DNA from: Pseudomonas kuykendallii
GTDB taxonomy: Bacteria; Pseudomonadota; Gammaproteobacteria; Pseudomonadales; Pseudomonadaceae
Direction: 5' to 3'
Length of the DNA: 64,000 nt
NCBI RefSeq assembly: GCF_900106975.1
Contig: NZ_FNNU01000009.1
Coordinates: 86,980-150,979 of the forward strand
In this document: in pieces, positions 35,435 through 47,840 of the stretch
How positions within the stretch are numbered: position 1 is the first letter of the stretch
How the letters are laid out: every line of letters begins with the position of its first letter
The notes under the pieces: generated by a model
What the model was told of the DNA's origin: nothing
The model's input: the letters and a program-made list of their open reading frames with translations, nothing else
The model's database searches: none
Translations under genes and position numbers: made by a program

Positions 35435-36106
35435 ATGCGCATTCGAGCAGTGCTCTTCGACATGGACGGCACCCTGCTGGACACCGCGCCGGATTTCATC
35501 GCGGTGATCCAGGCGATGCGTGCCGCGCGCGCGCTGCCGCCGATCGAGGACAAGACCGTGCGCGACGTGGTGTCCGGCGGTGCGCGGGCGATGGTGATCA
35601 GCGCCTTCGACGTCGAGCCGATGTCCGACGCGTTCGAGACACTGCGCCTTGAATTCCTCGAGCGCTACCAGAGCCACTGCGCCACCTTCAGCCACCTCTA
35701 CGACGGCATGGCCGACGTGCTGGCCGATATCGAAAAGGCCGGGCTGATCTGGGGCGTGGTGACCAACAAGCCGCTGCGCTACGCCGAACCGATCATGCAG
35801 CGGCTCGGCCTGGCCGAGCGCTCGGCGCTGCTGATCTGCCCGGACCACGTCACCCACAGCAAGCCGGACCCGGAAATGCTCGCCCTGGCCTGCCAGCGCC
35901 TGGAGCTGGAGCCGGCCAGCGTGCTGTTCGTCGGCGACGACCTGCGCGACATCGAATCCGGTCGCGCCGCCGGCACCCGCACGGTGGGCGTCAGCTACGG
36001 CTACATCCATCCGCAGGACAACCCGCGCAGCTGGGGCGCCGATGCCGTCATCGACCACCCGAGCGAGCTGCGCACCCTGCTCGACCGCGCCCTCTGCGGG
36101 TGCTGA
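35435..36106 (+). CDS. mupP: N-acetylmuramic acid 6-phosphate phosphatase (HAD family)
   Basis: HAD phosphatase of about 223 residues. Its P. aeruginosa counterpart beside ubiG (PA3172) is established as MupP, which dephosphorylates MurNAc-6-phosphate for the AmgK/MurU cell-wall recycling route that bypasses de novo UDP-MurNAc synthesis. HAD motifs are present: [16 protein letters not shown] (I), GVVTNKP (II), SKPDPEML (III) and [17 protein letters not shown] (IV). GGGAGG lies 10 bases before the ATG at 35435, favouring it over a GTG at 35426 that overlaps the ubiG stop. A generic phosphoglycolate phosphatase (Gph) is the alternative name. Confidence 0.88.
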   Translation: MRIRAVLFDMDGTLLDTAPDFIAVIQAMRAARALPPIEDKTVRDVVSGGARAMVISAFDVEPMSDAFETLRLEFLERYQSHCATFSHLYDGMADVLADIEKAGLIWGVVTNKPLRYAEPIMQRLGLAERSALLICPDHVTHSKPDPEMLALACQRLELEPASVLFVGDDLRDIESGRAAGTRTVGVSYGYIHPQDNPRSWGADAVIDHPSELRTLLDRALCGC

Positions 36107-36181
36107 CAGGCTGTCGTTCCATCCATCCGATCCGCTAGCCAGCCGCGCGGCCAAGGCGTGCCGCGCCCGAAGGAGCCCCCT

Positions 36182-36922
36182 ATGTTCGACTACACAGCCC
36201 GCCCCGATCTACTGCAGGGCCGCATCATCCTGGTCACCGGCGCCGGCCGCGGCATCGGTGCGGCCGCCGCCAAGGCCTATGCGGCGCATGGCGCGACGCT
36301 GCTGCTGCTGGGCAGCAACGAAGACAACCTCAACCTGATCTACGACGAGATCGAAGCGGCCGGCCATCCGCGGGCCGCGGTGATTCCGCTGAACCTGGAA
36401 ACCGCCCAGCCGCACCAGTTCGGCGAACTGGCGGCGATGATCGAAAGCGAATTCGGCCGCCTCGACGGACTGCTGCACAACGCGTCCATCGTCGGCCCGC
36501 GCACGCCGCTCGAGCAGCTCTCGGGCGAGAACTTCATGCGCGTCATGCAGATCAACGTCAACGCCATGTTCATGCTCACCAGCGCCCTGCTGCCGCTGCT
36601 CAAGCTGTCGGATGACGCCTCGGTGGTGTTCACCTCCAGCAGCGTCGGCCGCAAGGGCCGCGCCTACTGGGGCGCCTACGCGGTTTCCAAGTTCGCCACC
36701 GAGGGGCTGATGCAGGTTCTCGCCGACGAAGTCGACGGCACCTGCGCCGTGCGCTCCAACAGCATCAATCCGGGCGCCACCCGCACTGCGATGCGCGCCC
36801 ATGCCTACCCGGGCGAGAATCCGGCGAACAACCCGGAGCCGGAGGCGATCATGCCGGTCTATCTGTACCTGATGGGCCCGGACAGCAAGGGCGTCAACGG
36901 CCAGCAGTTCGACGCCCAGTGA
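36182..36922 (+). CDS. yciK: YciK-type short-chain dehydrogenase/reductase
   Basis: Classical SDR of 246 residues with NAD(P)-binding TGAGRGIGAAAA, LLHNAS (the NAG-type motif), catalytic serine in VVFTSSSVGRKG and the YAVSK active-site pair. Its substrate is unknown; E. coli YciK is likewise undefined. The ATG at 36182 follows GGAG and matches family length. It is the last gene of the ubiG-mupP-yciK run and is followed by a clear hairpin. Confidence 0.9.
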   Translation: MFDYTARPDLLQGRIILVTGAGRGIGAAAAKAYAAHGATLLLLGSNEDNLNLIYDEIEAAGHPRAAVIPLNLETAQPHQFGELAAMIESEFGRLDGLLHNASIVGPRTPLEQLSGENFMRVMQINVNAMFMLTSALLPLLKLSDDASVVFTSSSVGRKGRAYWGAYAVSKFATEGLMQVLADEVDGTCAVRSNSINPGATRTAMRAHAYPGENPANNPEPEAIMPVYLYLMGPDSKGVNGQQFDAQ

Positions 36923-36929
36923 GCACGCG

Positions 36930-36954
36930 GGCGGTGGCCGGGCCACCGCCAGTT
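36930..36954 (+). terminator. Terminator after yciK
   Basis: GGCGGTGG-CCGGG-CCACCGCC, a perfect 8-bp stem, is followed by AGTTTTA just after the yciK stop. The U-run is short but the stem is strong. Confidence 0.7.
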
Positions 36955-37078
36955 TTACGTCGAAAGCGGCAACCTACCTTCCAAATAGCGGCCATTACCC
37001 GCCGGACAACCGGCGAAATCTTGCCACCACCCACGCAATAAACGCTCAAGTCACTGTTAAATAACGATAAAAATATCC

Positions 37079-37094
37079 TGGCACACATTTCGCT
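37079..37094 (+). promoter_or_regulatory. Candidate sigma-54 promoter upstream of the GGDEF gene
   Basis: TGGCACACATTTCGCT keeps the invariant GG-N10-GC spacing of -24/-12 promoters, with mismatches to TGGCACG-N4-TTGCT at the seventh base and in the TTGC block. It lies about 45 bases before the ATG, directly after an AT-rich tract (37055-37076). No enhancer site or dedicated activator was recognised. Confidence 0.3.
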
Positions 37095-37140
37095 CTTGTC
37101 CCTCCACGAAACGCATACCAGCGTTGAAGGAAGAGCGCTC

Positions 37141-38067
37141 ATGGTCCCTCCCAGCAAGAAGAACACGATCGATTTCGACGCCGCCCGCCTGCAGCGTATG
37201 GGCTATTCGGAATCTCGCCCCGTTGCCCTGCTACCGGTAACGCTGAGCGAGCTGCACCGCCAACTGACCCTGCAGCTGCAGACCAGTCTGGAGGTGGAGC
37301 GCATCCTCGAAGTGTTCTTCCGCGAGGTTCAGCGGCTGGTACCGCTGGACGCCATGACCTTCTCCCATCCGCGCAGCGAGCTGTCCCTGCAGTTCGGCGC
37401 ACGCGGCACCCACAGCGCCAGCTACAACCTCAACCAGGCCGGCGAATACATGGGCGAACTGGTGTTCCGCCGCAACCAGCGTTTCGACGACTTCGAGCTC
37501 GGCCAGGTGGAATCGCTGCTGTCCTGCCTGGTGTTCCCGCTGCGCAACGCGCTGCTCTATCGCTGCGCCCTGCAGAATGCCCTGCATGACCCGCTGACCG
37601 GCACCGGCAACCGCTTCGCCATGAACCAGTCGCTGGCTCGCGAAGTGGACATGGCCCACCGTCATTCGCAGCCGCTGTGCGTGCTGATGCTCGACCTCGA
37701 CCACTTCAAGCTGATCAACGACGGCTACGGCCACGGCGTCGGCGACGACGTGCTGCGCGCGGTTTCCGTCGCGCTGAAGAACCAGCTGCGCAACATCGAC
37801 ATGATCTTCCGTTTCGGCGGCGAGGAATTCATGGTGCTGCTCTCCAACACGGCCCTCGAGGCCGCCAGCCTGGTGGGCGAGCGCCTGCGCAGCACCATCG
37901 AGACGCTGCAATACCTGAGTCAGGGTCAGGCCATCAGGATGTCGGTCAGCCTGGGCTGCGCCCTGCTGCGACCCTTCGAATCCGCGGAAAGCCTCACCCG
38001 CCGCGCCGACGATGCGCTTTATGCCGCCAAACGCGAAGGCCGCAACCGGATGATGCTGGCGGGCTGA
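37141..38067 (+). CDS. Diguanylate cyclase with N-terminal GAF-like sensory region
   Basis: Makes cyclic-di-GMP from two GTP. Of 308 residues, about 150 at the N-terminus look like a GAF-type sensor without membrane segments, so the enzyme is cytoplasmic. The C-terminal GGDEF domain has the active-site motif GGEEF at 226-230, DLDHFKLINDGYGH for metal and GTP, and a complete inhibitory site RNID at 217-220 exactly five residues before GGEEF. It should therefore be active and product-inhibited. The ATG at 37141 follows GGAAGAGC; an earlier TTG lacks a ribosome site. It is the positional counterpart of PA3177 in P. aeruginosa, which I recall being linked to biofilm responses. Confidence 0.92.
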   Translation: MVPPSKKNTIDFDAARLQRMGYSESRPVALLPVTLSELHRQLTLQLQTSLEVERILEVFFREVQRLVPLDAMTFSHPRSELSLQFGARGTHSASYNLNQAGEYMGELVFRRNQRFDDFELGQVESLLSCLVFPLRNALLYRCALQNALHDPLTGTGNRFAMNQSLAREVDMAHRHSQPLCVLMLDLDHFKLINDGYGHGVGDDVLRAVSVALKNQLRNIDMIFRFGGEEFMVLLSNTALEAASLVGERLRSTIETLQYLSQGQAIRMSVSLGCALLRPFESAESLTRRADDALYAAKREGRNRMMLAG

Positions 38068-38087
38068 GCAGCGCCAGCACAGAAATG

Positions 38088-38113
38088 AAAAACCCCGCGA
38101 GAGCGGGGTTTTT
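38088..38113. terminator. Bidirectional terminator between the GGDEF gene and rluB
   Basis: AAAAACCCCGC-GAGA-GCGGGGTTTTT is a perfect inverted repeat with A and T runs on either side, placed between the convergent stops of the diguanylate cyclase gene and rluB. Confidence 0.92.
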
Positions 38114-38128
38114 CGTTACGCCATCCGT

Positions 38129-39268
38129 TTACGGACGCTTGCGACCGAAGCCTGGACGCTGGCCGTCGGCCACCGGGCCACGGCGCTTGGCCGGAGCGCC
38201 CGCCGACGGCTTGCGGGGTGCGCCACGTTCGCCGCCGGCGTCTTCGGCAGGGCGGCGCTTCTTGTTCACATCCTGCGGCCGCTCGGCGACGGTGCTGCCG
38301 GCGCCCCGCGGCGTGCTGCGCTCCGAATCCGGACGCAGGCGGCGGTTGGTCGGCTTGCCGGCACCGGCGGCGGGCTTGCCACCGCGCGGCGCACGGCCCG
38401 GACGCTCGCTCGGCGCCAGCGGCTTGGCCGACTTGCGCTGCGCGCGGTCGAGCTTCTCACGCACCTTGCCCTTCATGTCGGGCAGCGAAACCGGCTTCAG
38501 GCCGACTTCGGCGCTGAGGATGTCCAGCTCGGCCTGGCCCATCTCGCGCCAGCGCCCCATGGTCAGCTCGGAGGTGAGGAACACCGGGCCGAAGCGCACG
38601 CGCTTCAGGCGGCTGACCACCAGCCCCTGCGACTCCCACAGGCGCCGCACTTCGCGGTTGCGGCCTTCCATCACCACGCAGTGATACCAGTGGTTGAAGC
38701 CTTCGCCGCCGGGCGCTTCCTGAATGTCGGTGAACTTCGCCGGACCGTCTTCGAGCATCACGCCGGTCTTGAGGTTCTCGATCATTTCCTCGGTGACTTC
38801 GCCGCGCACGCGCACCGCATATTCGCGGTCCATCTCGTAGGACGGGTGCATCAGGCGGTTGGCCAGCTCGCCGTCGGTGGTGAACATCAGCAGACCGGTG
38901 GTGTTGATGTCCAGGCGACCGATGTTGATCCAGCGCCCGGCCTGCAGGCGAGGCAGGCGGGCGAACACGGTCGGACGGCCTTCCGGGTCGTCGCGGGTGC
39001 AGACTTCGCCGTCCGGCTTGTTGTAGATGAGCACGCGGCGGACCGCTTCGACGGCCTCTTCGCGCTTGATCAGGCGGCCGTCGAGGGCGATGGCGTCGTG
39101 CAGGTCGACGCGCTGGCCGAGGGTCGCCACGCTGGCGTTCACCTTGACCCGTCCCTGGCTGATCCAGGTCTCGATGTCGCGACGCGAGCCGAGGCCCATG
39201 CGCGCGAGGACTTTCTGCAGTTTTTCGCCGTGAGCGACGTGCTCGGCGGGTTGCTCATGTTCGGTCAT
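38129..39268 (-). CDS. rluB: 23S rRNA pseudouridine synthase B
   Basis: Modifies U2605 of 23S rRNA (E. coli numbering) by RsuA-family chemistry. The N-terminus has an S4 RNA-binding domain (EKLQKVLARMGLGSRRDIETWI). The catalytic domain carries the aspartate motif GRLDINTTGLL and a C-terminal GRNREVRRLWES. At 379 residues it ends in about 110 residues rich in Lys, Arg, Pro, Gly and Ala, a low-complexity basic tail common in Pseudomonas RluB and likely to bind RNA. GGGAGGTG before the ATG gives a strong ribosome site. It lies about 100 bases downstream of eda. Confidence 0.95.
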   Translation of the reverse strand: MTEHEQPAEHVAHGEKLQKVLARMGLGSRRDIETWISQGRVKVNASVATLGQRVDLHDAIALDGRLIKREEAVEAVRRVLIYNKPDGEVCTRDDPEGRPTVFARLPRLQAGRWINIGRLDINTTGLLMFTTDGELANRLMHPSYEMDREYAVRVRGEVTEEMIENLKTGVMLEDGPAKFTDIQEAPGGEGFNHWYHCVVMEGRNREVRRLWESQGLVVSRLKRVRFGPVFLTSELTMGRWREMGQAELDILSAEVGLKPVSLPDMKGKVREKLDRAQRKSAKPLAPSERPGRAPRGGKPAAGAGKPTNRRLRPDSERSTPRGAGSTVAERPQDVNKKRRPAEDAGGERGAPRKPSAGAPAKRRGPVADGQRPGFGRKRP

Positions 39269-39367
39269 CTGTGCACCTCCCGGTGTGGGCTGTTCCGAAT
39301 GGGGCGCGAATCATACGCGCTGGACGACCGCGGCGATATGCGCGGCCGATGAAAGTAACGGTCAGGG

Positions 39368-40009
39368 CTAGGTCAGCGCCATCGCCTCGCGGCTCGCCTG
39401 CTCCACCGCCGCCCAGTCGCCGGACTTGATCCAGGCGCTGTCGAGCATCCAGGTGCCGCCGACGCACATCACGTTGGGCAGCGCCAGGTAGCTCTTCAGG
39501 TTGTCCGGGCTGACGCCGCCGGTCGGGCAGAAGCGCACGTTGCCGAACGGGCCGGCGAACGCCTTGAGCGCGGCCACGCCACCCGCGACCTCCGCCGGGA
39601 ACAGCTTGAAGCGACGGTAGCCCAGGGCATAGCCGAGCATGATGTCGGAGGCGCAGGAGGTGCCCGGCAGCAGCGGCACGTCGAGGTCGCAACCGGCCTC
39701 CAGCAGCTCGGCGGTGCAGCCCGGGGTGACGATGAACTGCGCGCCGGCATCGATCGCCTCGGCCAGCATCGCCTTGTCGAGGATGGTCCCGGCGCCGACG
39801 CACAGCTCGGGGCGTTCGCGGCGCAACTGGCGGATCGCGGTCAGCCCGTGGACCGAGCGCAGGGTGATTTCCAGCGTGCACAGACCACCGGCGGCCAGCG
39901 CGTCGGCCATCGGCAGGATGTCCTCTTCGCGGGCGATGGTGATCACCGGGAGGATGCGCGCCTTGCGGCAGATATCGTCGATCAGCTCGATCTTCGCGGC
40001 CATGTTCAT
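39368..40009 (-). CDS. eda: 2-dehydro-3-deoxy-6-phosphogluconate aldolase
   Basis: Splits KDPG to pyruvate and glyceraldehyde-3-phosphate, the last step of the Entner-Doudoroff pathway. The 213-residue class I aldolase has the base glutamate in TLEITLRS, the phosphate-binding VGAGTILD, FIVTPGC, and the Schiff-base lysine in RRFKLFPAE. The ATG at 40009 is chosen; a TTG two codons upstream and an ATG two codons downstream are possible. It follows pgl by 19 bases and is the last Entner-Doudoroff gene of the run. Confidence 0.96.
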   Translation of the reverse strand: MNMAAKIELIDDICRKARILPVITIAREEDILPMADALAAGGLCTLEITLRSVHGLTAIRQLRRERPELCVGAGTILDKAMLAEAIDAGAQFIVTPGCTAELLEAGCDLDVPLLPGTSCASDIMLGYALGYRRFKLFPAEVAGGVAALKAFAGPFGNVRFCPTGGVSPDNLKSYLALPNVMCVGGTWMLDSAWIKSGDWAAVEQASREAMALT

Positions 40010-40028
40010 GGGCAACTCGTCCTCGGCC

Positions 40029-40731
40029 TCAGGGGCACCAATAGATTTCCAGGGGGGAATGCAGGAACGCGCGGATCGGCATCGCCGCGACGTTCTCTCC
40101 GGCCAGGGCCAGGCGCAGGGTTTCCAGCTTCGCCTCGCCCTGGATCGCCAGCAGCGGCAGGCGCGCCGAAGCCAGCACCGGCAGGGTCAGGGTCAGGCGT
40201 TCGTGGGGTTCGACCGGGGCCTGCATCGGCAGGCAGCGGCGATGGCCTTCCGCCTCCAGCGCGTCGCTCAGGCGCGGGCTGGCGGGGAACAGCGAGGCGG
40301 TGTGGCCATCGTCGCCCATGCCCAGCACCAGCACGTCGATCGGCTGGTGCAGCTCGGCCAGCGCGCGGTCGGCGAGCAGCGCCGCGTCCTCGAGGGTCGG
40401 CGCCGGGTGATAGAGGCCAAGGAAGCTCGCCGCGGCGGCCGGGCCCTGCAGCAGGTGCCGGCGCACCAGGCCTTCGTTGCTCGCGGCGTGTTCGACGGAC
40501 ACCCAGCGCTCATCGGCCAGGCCGATCTGGATACTCGCCCAGTCCAGCGGCTCACGCGACAGCCGCTCGAAGAAGGCGATCGGGCTGCGCCCGCCTGACA
40601 CCACCAGGCTGGCCTTGCCATAGGTTTCCAGCGCCGAACGCAGCGCGGTGGACACCGCCTGGGCCAGCGCGTCGGCCTGGCGTTCGGCGTCGGTGCAACT
40701 GTGCGCCATCAGCCCGACCGGCAGTTCCAGT

Positions 40732-40745
<14 letters not shown>
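40029..40745 (-). CDS. pgl: 6-phosphogluconolactonase
   Basis: Hydrolyses 6-phosphogluconolactone to 6-phosphogluconate. The 238-residue DevB-type protein has [23 protein letters not shown] and the [14 protein letters not shown] motif. Its start lies inside the end of zwf (14-base overlap), so the two are coupled and the short-lived lactone is removed as it forms. Confidence 0.95.
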
Positions 40746-42195
<1,450 letters not shown>

Positions 42196-42357
42196 GGGTC
42201 GATTCTTCAGTCAGCGAAACGGTTGGAAAATGCCACACGGCCGATGCACAGAGCGGACCGTCCGCCGGCGATTTCCACGGTTAACGGCAGGATAGGCCAG
42301 CCAGCCGCCTTTGCGCCAAGCGAGAAACCCGCCATGGGCACGGAACTCATGCCGGCC

Positions 42358-43349
42358 TCAGACATCGTCGGCGAGCCCGCTGATCATCGGCGACTCGCCC
42401 GCGAGGCTGCGCTGCAGGGCCAGTCCGGCGCCCAGCAGGCCCGGCTGTTCGGCGGTAACCAGCCACACCGGGATGTGCATCAGGTAGCCGCTCATCTCGC
42501 CTTTTGCCTGGAAGGCGGCGAGAAATCCGCTGGCGACGAGGAAGTCGGCGAAGCGCGGCAGCATGCCTCCGGCGAGATAGACGCCACCGCGCGCGCCGAG
42601 GGTCAGCGCCGCATTGCCGGCGACGCGCCCCAGCCAGGTGCAGAACTGCTCCAGCACGGCGATCGCCTGGGCGTCGCCCTCCAGCGCCGCCCGAGTCACC
42701 TCGGCGGCGCTGTCGAAGCGCAGGGTCTTGCCGTCCAGCGCGCAACTGGCGCGGTACAGGCTGACCAGCCCGGAGCCGCTGAGCAGGTTTTCCGCGCTGA
42801 CGTGGCCGAGCTGGCGGTGCAGATAACTCCACAGGTCCGCCTCACGCTCGCTGCCGATCGGCAGGTCGACATGCCCGCCCTCGCCCGCGAGCGCATGCCA
42901 GCCGCCGCGCGTGTCCGGCAGCAGCGTGCCGACGCCCAGGCCGGTGCCGGGCCCGAGCACCAGGCGCGGACAGTCGGCCACCACCACGCCGGGGCGCACA
43001 TCGAGCAATTCGTCCTTGCGCAGGCAGGTGACGCCCAGCGCCATGGCGCTGAAGTCGTTGATCAGCAGCAGGTCGCTCAGCCCGAGATCGCGGCAGAACG
43101 CGGTGCGGCTGATCACCCAATGGTTGTTGGTGAAACGGAACTCGTCGCCGCTGACGGGTCCGGCGCAGGCCAGGCAGACGCGCTCCAGCTCACCAGCGTG
43201 CGGGCCGAGGGTATCCAGGTAGCTGCGGATGGCCTGTTCGGGGCCGGCGAACGCGGCGGTGGAGAGAACCCGTACGTGCTCGAGTTGCCCGTCGCGCCAC
43301 AGCGCGAGCCGGGCATTGGTGCCGCCGATATCGCCGACCAGCGACACAC

Positions 43350-43353
<4 letters not shown>
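42358..43353 (-). CDS. glk: Glucokinase
   Basis: ATP-dependent phosphorylation of cytoplasmic glucose. The 331-residue ROK/Glk-type protein has the phosphate-1 motif [20 protein letters not shown], the substrate-site [21 protein letters not shown] and GEGGHVDLP. Translation starts at a GTG that overlaps the edd stop codon (GTGA), so edd and glk are coupled. The edd-glk pair is normal for pseudomonads; what follows is unusual, because zwf comes next rather than gltR/gltS. Confidence 0.95.
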
Positions 43354-45176
<1,823 letters not shown>

Positions 45177-45341
45177 GTCTGGCTCCTGGCTTATCAACGG
45201 TTCCTGCGAACTTATGCCACGCGAGGCCTCTTCGTACAGACCGGGTGTCGTGACGGGATGTTCAATGCGCCGCGACGGGCGTGGAATGGCCGCTGCAGCG
45301 GGCGAGCCCTGGCGTTAGACGCTTCGCCCGTCTGCGCGGGG

Positions 45342-45527
45342 TCAGCGTTTCTTCTTGCGCCGCCCCGTCGCCGCCAACGCCAGCAGGCGCATCTCGGAGA
45401 GCGCCAGCACGGCGCGCTGCTCGGGCTTGTCCAGGCGCTTCCAGGCCTTGATCTCCTCGCGCGTGCGGCCGCAACCGCGGCAGACGTCGGCGTCGAACTC
45501 GCAGACCTTGATGCAGGGATTCTTCAT
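45342..45527 (-). CDS. DUF1289 family small cysteine-rich protein
   Basis: A 61-residue protein with the family pattern CIKVCEFD...CRGCGRTREEI..W, four conserved cysteines that suggest a metal or Fe-S site, and a basic tail ending RRKKKR. Its function is unknown. It lies 44 bases downstream of scpB and upstream of edd. Confidence 0.85.
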   Translation of the reverse strand: MKNPCIKVCEFDADVCRGCGRTREEIKAWKRLDKPEQRAVLALSEMRLLALAATGRRKKKR

Positions 45528-45571
45528 GCACGCGTCCTCGACGGCGACGGCCGGTTTCGCGGCGCGCGGCG

Positions 45572-46336
45572 TCAGTGCCGGGTATCGGGATCGGCCTCGA
45601 CGTCATCGGCCTCTTCGGCGAGCGGCAGATCGTCGAAGTCAGTCTTCAGGCCCTGTTCCAGCGTGTCGAGTTCCGCCAGCAGGCTGCGGAAACTGGTTTC
45701 CTCGCGGGCCGGCGCGTCCTCGCCGAGTTCGCTGGCGTCGGCGCGCGCCTGCAGGCCGTCAGGCACCGGCGCGTCTTCCTCGTCCGCCAGAGGCGCGGGC
45801 TCCAGCTCGCGCAGCACGGCCAGTGGCGGCAGTTCGTCGAGGCTCTTCAGGTTGAAATGGTCGAGGAAGCCGCGCGTGGTGGCGAACATCGCGGGCCGGC
45901 CGGGCACGTCGCGGTGGCCGACCACCCTCACCCATTCGCGCTCCAGCAGGGTCTTGACGATCTGGCTGTTGACGGCGACGCCGCGGATGTCCTCGATCTC
46001 GCCGCGGGTGATGGGCTGGCGATAGGCGATCAGCGCCAGGGTCTCCAGCAGAGCCCGCGAATAGCGCTGCGGGCGCTCCTCCCAGAGCCGTCCGACCCAG
46101 GGTGCGAAGCGTTCGCGCACCTGCAGGCGATAGCCGCTGGCGACCTCCTTCAGCTCGAAGGCGCGGCCGCTGCAGGACTTCTCCAGCACCTTGAGCGCGG
46201 CCTTGAGCTGCGCGGGCGTGGGCCGCTCGATTTCCTCGAAGAGCTCGCCCAGGCGCTCCAGCGACAGCGGCTTGCCCGAGGCGAGCAGGTAGGCTTCGAG
46301 CAGCGAAGCGAGGTCTTTCGGATCGGAGAGGTTCAC
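45572..46336 (-). CDS. scpB: Segregation and condensation protein B
   Basis: Winged-helix kleisin partner that works with ScpA and SMC in chromosome condensation and segregation. Of 254 residues, the first 180 hold two winged-helix domains (LLEAYLLASGKPLSLERL; SRALLETLALIAYRQPITRGEIEDIRG; GRPAMFATTRGFLDHFNL). The last 75 or so are an acidic low-complexity tail (Asp/Glu/Ala), longer than in Bacillus ScpB. Its start overlaps the scpA stop by four bases, so the partners are coupled. Confidence 0.94.
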   Translation of the reverse strand: MNLSDPKDLASLLEAYLLASGKPLSLERLGELFEEIERPTPAQLKAALKVLEKSCSGRAFELKEVASGYRLQVRERFAPWVGRLWEERPQRYSRALLETLALIAYRQPITRGEIEDIRGVAVNSQIVKTLLEREWVRVVGHRDVPGRPAMFATTRGFLDHFNLKSLDELPPLAVLRELEPAPLADEEDAPVPDGLQARADASELGEDAPAREETSFRSLLAELDTLEQGLKTDFDDLPLAEEADDVEADPDTRH

Positions 46337-47181
46337 TGCAGGACCACCTGGGTGGGTTCTTCGCCGCGCAGGCGTACGTGGATGGGCGCGAAAGGCTCGT
46401 TCTGCACCAGCTCGACCAGCGATTCCTTGATCAGTTCGAGCACCGCCATGAAGGTCACCACCACGCCGAGACGGCCCTCCTCGGCGCTGAACAGCGCGAC
46501 GAAGGCCACGAAACCGCCGCCCTTCAGGCGCTCCAGCACCTCGCTCATGCGCTCGCGGGTGGACAGCGCCTCACGGGTCACCTGGTGGCTCTCGAACATG
46601 TCGGCGCGGCGCAGCACCTCGGCCATGGACAGCAGCAGCTCCTCCAGCGAGACCTCGGGCAGCAGCTTGCGCGCCCTGGCCTCCGGGGCATCCAGCCGCG
46701 GCACGCTGATGTCGCGCCCCAGGCGCGGCAGGCCGTCGAGACTTTCCGCCGCGGCCTTGAAGCGCTCGTATTCCTGCAGGCGGCGGATCAGCTCGGCGCG
46801 CGGATCGTCCTCCTCGTCCTCGGCGATCGCCGAACGCGGCAGCAGCATGCGCGACTTGATCTCGGCGAGCATCGCGGCCATCACCAGATATTCCGCGGCC
46901 AGCTCCAGGCGCACGCTCTTCATGAGCTCGACGTAGCCCATGTACTGGCGGGTGATCTCGGCCACGGGAATGTCGAGGATGTCGATGTTCTGCTTGCGGA
47001 TCAGGTAGAGCAGCAGGTCGAGCGGGCCCTCGAAGGCTTCGAGGAAGACCTCCAGCGCGTCCGGCGGGATGTACAGGTCCTGCGGCAGCTCGGTGACGGC
47101 CTCGCCGTAGACCAGCGCCAGGCGAAGCTGCTCGGGCTCGGGTGCGCTGGCCTCGAGCATGGGTTCGTCCTGCATGCTCAT
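46333..47181 (-). CDS. scpA: Segregation and condensation protein A (kleisin)
   Basis: Kleisin bridging the SMC head domains. The 282-residue protein has the family N-terminal segment FEGPLDLLLYLIRKQNIDILDIPVAEI, a helical core with LAAEYLVMAAMLAEIKSRMLLP, and a C-terminal winged helix (VVVTFMAVLELIKESLVELVQ). Start at 47181 or two codons later (47175) cannot be separated; the ribosome site is weak. It is 16 bases downstream of the YciO-type gene. Confidence 0.94.
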   Translation of the reverse strand: MSMQDEPMLEASAPEPEQLRLALVYGEAVTELPQDLYIPPDALEVFLEAFEGPLDLLLYLIRKQNIDILDIPVAEITRQYMGYVELMKSVRLELAAEYLVMAAMLAEIKSRMLLPRSAIAEDEEDDPRAELIRRLQEYERFKAAAESLDGLPRLGRDISVPRLDAPEARARKLLPEVSLEELLLSMAEVLRRADMFESHQVTREALSTRERMSEVLERLKGGGFVAFVALFSAEEGRLGVVVTFMAVLELIKESLVELVQNEPFAPIHVRLRGEEPTQVVLQ

Positions 47182-47197
47182 CTGCGCCGGCTACGCC

Positions 47198-47827
47198 TCA
47201 CTGGCCGTCCATGAACGGCGCGGGGTCGCCGCAACCGACGCGGATCACCTGCGGTTCGCCCTCGGAGAGGTTGACCACGGTGGACACCGCGGTGCCGCCG
47301 TAGCCCCCGTCGATGATCAGGTCGACGTGATGCTCCAGGGCCTGGCGCATCTCGTACGGGTCCTCCATCGCCTCGCTCTGCCCGGGCAGGATCAGGCTCA
47401 CGCTCATCAGCGGCTCGCCGAGTTCCTCGAGCAGCGCCTGGGCGATCGGGTGGCTGGGCACGCGCAGGCCGATGGTGCGCCGCTTGGGATGCAGCAGCAT
47501 GCGCGGCACCTCGCGGGTGGCGCTGAGGATGAAGGTGTAAGGCCCCGGCGTATGCATCTTCAACAGGCGAAAGGCGCCGGTATCGACCTTGGCGAACAGG
47601 CCGAGCTGCGAGAGATCGCGGCAGACCAGGGTGAAGTTGTGCTTGTCGTCCAGCTGGCGCAGACGGCGGATGCGCTCCACCGCGTTCTTGTCGCCGATGT
47701 GGCAACCCAGCGCATAGGAGGAGTCGGTCGGATAGACGATCACCCCGCCGCCGCGGACGATCTCCACCGCCTGCTTGATCAGGCGCGGCTGCGGATTTTC
47801 CGGATGGATCTGGAAGAACTGACTCAT
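47198..47827 (-). CDS. yciO: YciO/TsaC/Sua5-family protein (L-threonylcarbamoyladenylate synthase-like)
   Basis: A 209-residue YrdC-fold protein (MSQFFQIHPENPQPRL start; GGVIVYPTDSSYALGCHIG; PGPYTFIL; KRRTIGLRVPSHP). The family makes threonylcarbamoyl-AMP for the tRNA t6A modification, but YciO members are often weak or inactive in that role, and pseudomonads usually have a separate TsaC. The ATG at 47827 follows CAGGGAGCCATC; the open frame upstream is antisense-like. It lies between a PHP phosphoesterase gene and scpA, a conserved neighbourhood. Confidence 0.92.
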   Translation of the reverse strand: MSQFFQIHPENPQPRLIKQAVEIVRGGGVIVYPTDSSYALGCHIGDKNAVERIRRLRQLDDKHNFTLVCRDLSQLGLFAKVDTGAFRLLKMHTPGPYTFILSATREVPRMLLHPKRRTIGLRVPSHPIAQALLEELGEPLMSVSLILPGQSEAMEDPYEMRQALEHHVDLIIDGGYGGTAVSTVVNLSEGEPQVIRVGCGDPAPFMDGQ

Positions 47828-47840
47828 GATGGCTCCCTGC

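Noticed and set aside
42196..42357. Searched for hexR or a HexR operator between zwf and glk
   Set aside because: The 162 bases contain neither a gene nor TTGT-N7/8-ACAA; the palindrome GCGGACNGTCCGC there has no known match to a glucose regulator.
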